From NCBI GenBank assembly GCA_022510885.1, contig JAFLSP010000056.1, forward strand, positions 1-10,551: a stretch of DNA of 10,551 nucleotides. The letters run 5' to 3'. The stretch is from Treponema sp. GTDB lineage: Bacteria; Spirochaetota; Spirochaetia; Treponematales; Treponemataceae. The notes under the pieces are model-generated. The model made no database searches. It worked only from the letters and a program-made list of their open reading frames with translations, and was not told where the DNA came from. A program made the translations under genes and the position numbers. Shown piece by piece: positions 6,264-10,551 of this stretch; positions within the stretch are counted from its first letter, which is position 1, and each line of letters opens with the position of its first letter.

Positions 6264-7385
6264 TGCGTCAAGCCAGTCGAGCAGGTGGCGGGCAAGGTCT
6301 CCGTTGGCAAGCAGACGCTCCGCGAACGCCGCAAAGCCTTGTCGCAGCTGCGGCAGGAATGAAAGCACGCGGAGCAGTGCGTCCGCGCTTTCCGTGCCGA
6401 GCGCGTAGTCACGGGTAAAAGCGTCGTAAGCGGCGAATGCGGCGGGCGGAAAGAAGGGGCGCAGTCGCTCGTTGAGCGCGGCAAGTTTGACGAGGTGATA
6501 GTCGTCGTCCTGCGGGTAGGGCTGCCAGATAAAGGGAACGCCTGCCAGACATGCGCGGCTCAGGCTGTCCTCGCCGCGCACGAAATTCAGGTCTGCCGCG
6601 CACAGCAGCGCGTCCCAGTCTTCCTGCGGCAGAAAGGGCAGCGGCTGCGCGGCAAAGGGCATTCCGGCGCGCTCCCACGCGGACATGAAGGGCGCGCTGC
6701 TTTTTCCTGCGGCGACAAGCACACGCACGGGAATGCCGTCCTCTGCCTGAAACTGCGCCAATGCCTGCACGAGCGGCGCGCAGTCGCGCTCATAGCTGAA
6801 AAAGACTGCCGTAAAATCGCGCGTTGTGTCGGCGGGAGGTGTTTTTGCGCGCTGTCTGCTCCGCAGGAACGCATCGTCCAGAATCAGGCCGCCCGTTTTT
6901 GCGGTGAATCCCGGCATGAAGTTCGTTTTTTTGACGCGCGCGCTGCGCGTTCCGCTTTTGAGCAGGTGGAAGTCCTCGGCGTAGGCTTCAGCGGTCAGGT
7001 AGTCGATGTTCAGAATCTGCACGAAATCGGCGGAGTGCGCGTCCTCTGCGCGCGCGGTGTCGAACAGCAGCGCGTCAAGCCAGCCGGGTCTGCCGCACTG
7101 GAAGCACTCAAGGATGATGGCGGGCGGCTCTCGTGTGAAGGCGCGCGCGCATTCGGCGGCGGCGTTCCAGTCGAAAATCTGCCAGCCGTAGCAGGTCTGC
7201 ACGGGTTTGCGCGGGTCAACGGCGGGGGCAAGCGCGGCAAACGACGGCAAGTCGCTCACGACGAGCCGCAGGCATCGGGTGCGGTCGCGTTCGCTCAGCG
7301 CGCGCGCCAGGCGGTACACAAAGCCGATGTCGCCGAAGTTATCGACGACCTTGCACAGCAGCGTGATGTTTTTGGTGTCCGGCAT
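6249..7385 (-). CDS. earP: EF-P arginine rhamnosyltransferase EarP
   Basis: EarP transfers L-rhamnose from dTDP-rhamnose to a conserved arginine of elongation factor P, activating EF-P to rescue ribosomes stalled at polyproline. The 378-residue protein is an inverting GT-B enzyme. Its N-terminal domain carries the hallmark CKVVDNFGDIG (11-21) with Asp15 and Asp19, then the segments ECFQCGRP (93-100), LNIDYLTAEA (125-134) and FMPGFTAKTGG (156-166). The C-terminal donor-binding domain carries FVRGEDSLSRA (268-278), with Glu272 and Asp273 in the catalytic RGEDS motif. Length is normal for the family. ATG 7385 fits the family N-terminus but has no obvious ribosome-binding site; it lies 26 bases behind htrA, so coupling to htrA translation is likely. 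Unusually, no efp gene is next to it in this window; its neighbours are htrA and ddl. Confidence 0.93.
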   Translation of the reverse strand: MPDTKNITLLCKVVDNFGDIGFVYRLARALSERDRTRCLRLVVSDLPSFAALAPAVDPRKPVQTCYGWQIFDWNAAAECARAFTREPPAIILECFQCGRPGWLDALLFDTARAEDAHSADFVQILNIDYLTAEAYAEDFHLLKSGTRSARVKKTNFMPGFTAKTGGLILDDAFLRSRQRAKTPPADTTRDFTAVFFSYERDCAPLVQALAQFQAEDGIPVRVLVAAGKSSAPFMSAWERAGMPFAAQPLPFLPQEDWDALLCAADLNFVRGEDSLSRACLAGVPFIWQPYPQDDDYHLVKLAALNERLRPFFPPAAFAAYDAFTRDYALGTESADALLRVLSFLPQLRQGFAAFAERLLANGDLARHLLDWLDALHNP

Positions 7386-7411
7386 GATGTGGGGAGCGGG
7401 CTTGCCGTCCG

Positions 7412-8638
7412 TCAGAGCGTGGTCGCGGCGTTTTCCGCGCCGTCAAGCGTGACGGTCAGCTGCTGCGTCTTGCCGTCGCGCCAGACGCTTACGGTCACGG
7501 TGTCGCCGGGGCGTTTGCTTTCCAGCGCGCTCGTGTAGTCCGCGTAGGTGCGCACGGTCACGCTGTCAATCGCCGTGATGATGTCGCCGCCGAGGTAAAT
7601 CGTGGTGGGATTCCAGCGGTTGCCGTACTGCACGGCCTTCGTGCCGCCGCGGATGCCGCCCTTGTCCGCGCCGCTGCCTTTTTTGACCGCGCTCACCAGG
7701 ATGCCCGTGGAAATGCCGACCCCCGCGTACTGCGCGATTGCGCCGGTCATCTGCACGGGCGTGATGCTGATGATGCCGCGGTTCACCTTGCCGAACTGGA
7801 GCAGGTCGTTGACGACGCGCCGCGCGGTGGAGACGGGCACGGCGAATCCCACGCCCGCCGAGCTTCCCGAGTTGGACATAATCATCGTGTTGATGCCCAC
7901 CATTTTGCCGCTCGTGTCGAGCAGCGGTCCGCCGGAGTTGCCCGGGTTGATGGCCGCGTCCGTCTGAATCATGTTGCGGATGATGACGTTCTTGCTTTCC
8001 TGAATCGGCCGCCCCAGCCCGCTGATGATGCCCGTGGTCATCGTGCGCTCAAGCGCGAAGGGGTTGCCGATGGCGATGACTTTCTGCCCCACCTTCAGTT
8101 TCTCGCTGTCGCCGAAGTCAATCGTCTTGAGCGCGGCGCTTGCGGGCGGGTCGAATTTGAGCACGGCGATGTCGCTCTCCACGTCCTGCCCGATGATGCG
8201 CCCCTCGTAGGTCGAGCCGTCCGCCAGCGAGATGCTGATTTTGCTCGCGTTGCTGATGACATGCACGTTCGTGACCACGTAGCCGCGCTTGTCGATAATC
8301 GAGCCGCTGCCCGAGCCGCCGTCCTGCACGATTGGCTCCAGGAACCAGTTGACCCCCATCACCTGCGTGGTGATGTTCACGACGGCCTCGTTGCATTTTT
8401 CGTAGACGGAGATGTTCTGCTGTTCGTCCTGCGTGTAGGAAGCGTCGGGCGACTTTGCCGCGGCGGGAATGACGAGTGCCTCGCCGATGAAGCCGTCCGC
8501 GCCGTCAGTTGCCGCCGCCTCAGTCCGCGCGGGCGCAGCCTTTTTGTGCAGGGAAATGGCGACCGCTGCCGCCGCCACGCCAAGGACGACACCCGCCGCG
8601 AGCGAGCGCAGCAGCTGGCGCAGGGTGTACAGCCTCAT
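7412..8638 (-). CDS. HtrA/DegP-type serine protease with one PDZ domain (S1C family)
   Basis: This envelope quality-control protease cleaves or handles misfolded exported proteins. The 408-residue protein has a short basic N-terminus and a hydrophobic segment (about 12-30) acting as uncleaved anchor or signal, then a variable linker to about residue 72. The trypsin-like domain has the full triad: His126 in TNVHVIS, Asp156 in ESDIAVL and Ser235 in GNSGGPL. One PDZ domain follows (about 300-398), with GGDIITAIDSVTVRTYADY near its end. The single-PDZ, membrane-anchored form is DegS/HtrA-like rather than DegP-like, which has two PDZ domains. ATG 8638 overlaps the pfp stop as ATGA, so translation is probably coupled; the frame stays open to 8908 but that stretch lies inside pfp and shows no protease sequence. 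A co-transcription with glycolytic pfp is odd in function but clear from the overlap. Confidence 0.93.
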   Translation of the reverse strand: MRLYTLRQLLRSLAAGVVLGVAAAAVAISLHKKAAPARTEAAATDGADGFIGEALVIPAAAKSPDASYTQDEQQNISVYEKCNEAVVNITTQVMGVNWFLEPIVQDGGSGSGSIIDKRGYVVTNVHVISNASKISISLADGSTYEGRIIGQDVESDIAVLKFDPPASAALKTIDFGDSEKLKVGQKVIAIGNPFALERTMTTGIISGLGRPIQESKNVIIRNMIQTDAAINPGNSGGPLLDTSGKMVGINTMIMSNSGSSAGVGFAVPVSTARRVVNDLLQFGKVNRGIISITPVQMTGAIAQYAGVGISTGILVSAVKKGSGADKGGIRGGTKAVQYGNRWNPTTIYLGGDIITAIDSVTVRTYADYTSALESKRPGDTVTVSVWRDGKTQQLTVTLDGAENAATTL

Positions 8639-10323
8639 TTCGTGCCGCCCGCAGATTCGGCGCGCGCCTCCTCTTCCAGCCGCAGCGTCTCGGTGATGCC
8701 GTCGCAGCATTCGCTCGGTCCGAAATACTGCATCGGCCCGGGGAAGAGGTAGGCCGTCTTGTTCGCCCAGTTGAAGCGGTTTTTTGCCAGTTCCTTGAAC
8801 GGTCTGCCCTTCAAATCGACCAGGGACTTTGCGATGACGGGAACTTCCTTGCCCTTGCGCACCTCCATGTTCATCATCATCGTGAGCGGAACGCCGCCGG
8901 CCGTCCATTCGGCGACGGGCTTGGCGAGGTTGCGCACGTTCGCGATGTAGCCCGTCACGCCGTTCGCGATGAGCATGAACGCGGTCTTGCCGAGCGCGTA
9001 GCAGTAGTTCGCGTCAAAATTGGACGGCGGCACGGCGCGCCCCTCGTAGCCGTAGAACATCGACAGCGGCGCGAACGAGCCTTGGTAGGTGCCCGCCGCC
9101 TCCATGCTGGCAAGGTAGTCGCGAATCATGTAGATGAACAGCTTTTCCGTCTCAATCTGCGAGACCATGATGTTGCCGTGCGGGTCGCGCAGCCCGAGGA
9201 ACTGCTCGGCGATTTCGTCGGGCAGCTGGTCGAGCGTGTAGTAGGCCTGCTGCGAGATTTTGTTGATGAGCCAGCGCTTCTTCGAGTCGAGCGTGGTGAG
9301 CGCGGTGAAGACCTTTTCGTACTCGACCCAGTTCTTGTTCAGCTCGTCGATGAGGTTCGCCGTCTCGGGGATGAATTCCACGATGCCCTCGGGAATCAGC
9401 ACGATGCCGAAATTCTCGCCGTTCGCCGCGCGGTGCGCGATGACGTGGCAGATGTTGAACAGGATTTCCTGCAAGGTCGAGTTGTTCGCCTTGATTTCCT
9501 CGCCGATGAGCGTCACGTTGGGATGCACCGCAAGCCCCACCTCAAGCGCGATATGGCTTGCCGACCGCCCCATCAGCTTGACGAAATTCCAGTATTTCTT
9601 CGCGCTCATCGTGTCGCGCGCGAGGTTGCCGATGATGCCCGCGTAGACCTTGGTCGCCGTGTCGAAGCCGAAGCTCGTCTCGATGTACTCGTTCTTCAGG
9701 TCGCCGTCAATCGTCTTGGGCACGCCGATGACCTGCACGGGCAGGTTGCGCTGCTTGCACTGCTCCGCGAGGAACGCCGCGTTCGTGTTGCTGTCGTCGC
9801 CGCCCACGATGACGAGCGAGTCCAGGCGCAGCTCCTGTATATTCCTGATGGCCGCCTCAATCTGCTCCTCGGTCTCGATTTTGGTGCGCCCGCTGCCAAT
9901 CATGTCGAAGCCGCCCGTGTTGCGGTAGCGGTCGATTCGGTCCGCCGTCAGCACCTCGTAGTCGTTCTTGACCAGGCCGCCCGGCCCGAGGTGGAAGCCG
10001 TACAGCTCGGACTCGGGGTTCGCCGCCTTCAGCCCGTCGAACAGGCCGCAGATGACGTTGTGCCCGCCCGGTGCCTGCCCGCCGCTGAGCAGGATGCCCG
10101 TGCGGTGCGGCTTAGCGGCAAATTCGTTCTTGCCCGGCACGAATTTCACGATGGGCATTCCGTAGGTCTCAGGATAGGCAGCCTGTATGCGCTCCGCGTC
10201 CTTGGTCGGCACGACCGCCTCTCCCGTCTCAATCTGGACCTTCGCCGCGTCCTGCTTCAGGATGTCCGGAACATCCGGCTGATAGGCGTACCGCGCCTTT
10301 TGCAGTGCTGAAATTTCGCTCAT
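8635..10323 (-). CDS. pfp: pyrophosphate--fructose 6-phosphate 1-phosphotransferase (long form)
   Basis: The enzyme phosphorylates fructose 6-phosphate with pyrophosphate instead of ATP, reversibly, in cytoplasmic glycolysis. The 562-residue protein belongs to the long PPi-PFK group related to plant PFP and the spirochaete enzymes. Visible motifs are GILLSGGQAPGGHN at 76-89, VGGDDSNTNA at 173-182, PKTIDGDLKN at 202-211 and MGRSASHIALE at 251-261. The second Asp of GGDD and the lysine of PKTIDGD are the known markers of PPi rather than ATP use; ATP enzymes have GGDG. Length agrees with the long group (about 550-570). The N-terminus SALQKARYAYQPD looks like the family start, supporting ATG 10323. 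Only AGGG three bases upstream could serve as a ribosome-binding site, and a promoter candidate lies directly before the ATG. The stop overlaps the htrA start by four bases. Confidence 0.95.
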   Translation of the reverse strand: MSEISALQKARYAYQPDVPDILKQDAAKVQIETGEAVVPTKDAERIQAAYPETYGMPIVKFVPGKNEFAAKPHRTGILLSGGQAPGGHNVICGLFDGLKAANPESELYGFHLGPGGLVKNDYEVLTADRIDRYRNTGGFDMIGSGRTKIETEEQIEAAIRNIQELRLDSLVIVGGDDSNTNAAFLAEQCKQRNLPVQVIGVPKTIDGDLKNEYIETSFGFDTATKVYAGIIGNLARDTMSAKKYWNFVKLMGRSASHIALEVGLAVHPNVTLIGEEIKANNSTLQEILFNICHVIAHRAANGENFGIVLIPEGIVEFIPETANLIDELNKNWVEYEKVFTALTTLDSKKRWLINKISQQAYYTLDQLPDEIAEQFLGLRDPHGNIMVSQIETEKLFIYMIRDYLASMEAAGTYQGSFAPLSMFYGYEGRAVPPSNFDANYCYALGKTAFMLIANGVTGYIANVRNLAKPVAEWTAGGVPLTMMMNMEVRKGKEVPVIAKSLVDLKGRPFKELAKNRFNWANKTAYLFPGPMQYFGPSECCDGITETLRLEEEARAESAGGTK

Positions 10324-10328
10324 GCCCT

Positions 10329-10357
10329 ATTATGCGCGAAAATCGGGATTTTTTAAA
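10329..10357 (-). promoter_or_regulatory. candidate promoter immediately upstream of pfp
   Basis: On the minus strand TTTAAA (10357-10352) and CATAAT (10334-10329) are 17 bases apart, matching consensus at 4/6 and 5/6. Only AGGGC separates the -10 from the ATG at 10323, so transcription would start at or next to the first base of the start codon. This would head the pfp-htrA-earP run. The region is AT-rich against a GC-rich background. Confidence 0.5.
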
Positions 10358-10400
10358 GGGGTTGCTGGAAAAATTTAGCGAACATGGGCAGAAAAGTGGG

Positions 10401-10418
10401 CGACCGCAGGGGCGGTTG
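10401..10418 (-). terminator. weak hairpin that may end the upstream minus-strand gene
   Basis: CGACCGC (10401-10407) can pair with GCGGTTG (10412-10418) over a 4-base loop, with one G-U pair. On the minus strand a short T run (10395-10392) follows only after CCCAC. It lies about 50 bases beyond the stop of the right-edge gene. The broken T tract makes this a weak candidate. Confidence 0.25.
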
Positions 10419-10465
10419 CCGTCTGTGTGGTTTCGAGTGCCGGCTAGCAATACATCCGCCGCCAC

Positions 10466-10551
10466 TCACATGAAGGGCGTGAACAGTTTGGCGAAGCTCC
10501 ACCACACGCGGGTGAGGACGGGCAGGCGGTCGAAGGCACCGTCGGGGATGG
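10466..10551 (-). CDS. C-terminal end of an unidentified protein, runs off window
   Basis: Reading into the window on the minus strand, the last 27 codons (IPDGAFDRL...WWSFAKLFTPFM) precede a TGA at 10468-10466. The GC-rich third positions match the neighbouring genes and support real coding. The tail is aromatic and amphipathic (VWWSFAKLFTPF), which might lie at a membrane, but no family can be recognised from this length. It ends 142 bases before pfp, which has its own promoter candidate, so it need not belong to the same transcript. Confidence 0.55.
   Translation of the reverse strand, partial: IPDGAFDRLPVLTRVWWSFAKLFTPFM

Noticed and set aside
6218..6484. Longer ddl start
   Set aside because: The extension lies in the earP coding region and does not resemble Ddl; the ATG at 6217 fits the family N-terminus and has a ribosome-binding site.
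5177..7538. Two long plus-strand open frames opposite ddl and earP
   Set aside because: Same antisense effect; both genuine genes on the other strand carry complete catalytic motifs.
8639..8908. Longer htrA start
   Set aside because: The extension lies in the pfp coding region; the ATG overlapping the pfp stop is directly followed by a membrane-anchor sequence.
8509..10311. Plus-strand open frame of 600 codons opposite pfp
   Set aside because: It mirrors pfp, which has unmistakable family motifs. In GC-rich genes the antisense frame often stays open. The translation is rich in Arg, Val, His and Asp with no recognisable domain.
10229..10465. Minus-strand frame of 78 codons between the right-edge gene and pfp
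   Set aside because: It overlaps the pfp 5' end in another frame, crosses the promoter candidate, and has mixed composition unlike the neighbouring genes.

Overview
This is a GC-rich window (codon third positions are mostly G or C) with a compact bacterial layout of mostly housekeeping genes. The gene set suggests a spirochaete, most plausibly a gut- or rumen-type Treponema. The pointers are a long-form PPi-dependent phosphofructokinase, EarP (the EF-P arginine rhamnosyltransferase, known from spirochaetes as well as proteobacteria), a single-PDZ HtrA protease and an exported pectin-side-chain esterase. The taxonomic call is an inference from gene content; no rRNA is present.

Left part (1-478): a minus-strand MNT-type nucleotidyltransferase gene with a perfect GS-X10-DXD motif overlaps the 5' end of a second gene that runs off the window and reads like a HepT/HEPN partner. 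Together they look like a type VII (MntA/HepT) toxin-antitoxin pair. A short divergent intergenic region separates them from the plus-strand genes.

Plus-strand part (479-3485): an exported rhamnogalacturonan-acetylesterase-like SGNH hydrolase with a long C-terminal beta-rich domain has its own sigma70-type promoter. It is followed by purA. Between them lies a tight control element: a strong extended -10 promoter runs straight into an intrinsic-terminator-like hairpin whose 3' arm is also the purA ribosome-binding site. The predicted purA start point falls inside the hairpin, so only read-through RNA should be able to fold it.

Minus-strand part (10323 down to 3501): five genes in one direction with short gaps or overlap, pfp - htrA - earP - ddl - murD. 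They cover glycolysis with PPi, envelope protein quality control, rhamnosylation of elongation factor P, and two peptidoglycan precursor steps (D-Ala-D-Ala and D-Glu addition). A second promoter candidate lies before ddl. murD and purA converge with only 15 bp between their stops and no visible terminator. At the right edge is the last 27 codons of another minus-strand gene of unknown function.

No CRISPR array, insertion sequence, tRNA or rRNA was seen. Nothing clearly amounts to a wholly new system. The points most worth checking are the purA promoter/terminator overlap, the MNT/HEPN pair, the esterase C-terminal domain, the altered NDSKAT motif in MurD, and the possible leaderless start of pfp.
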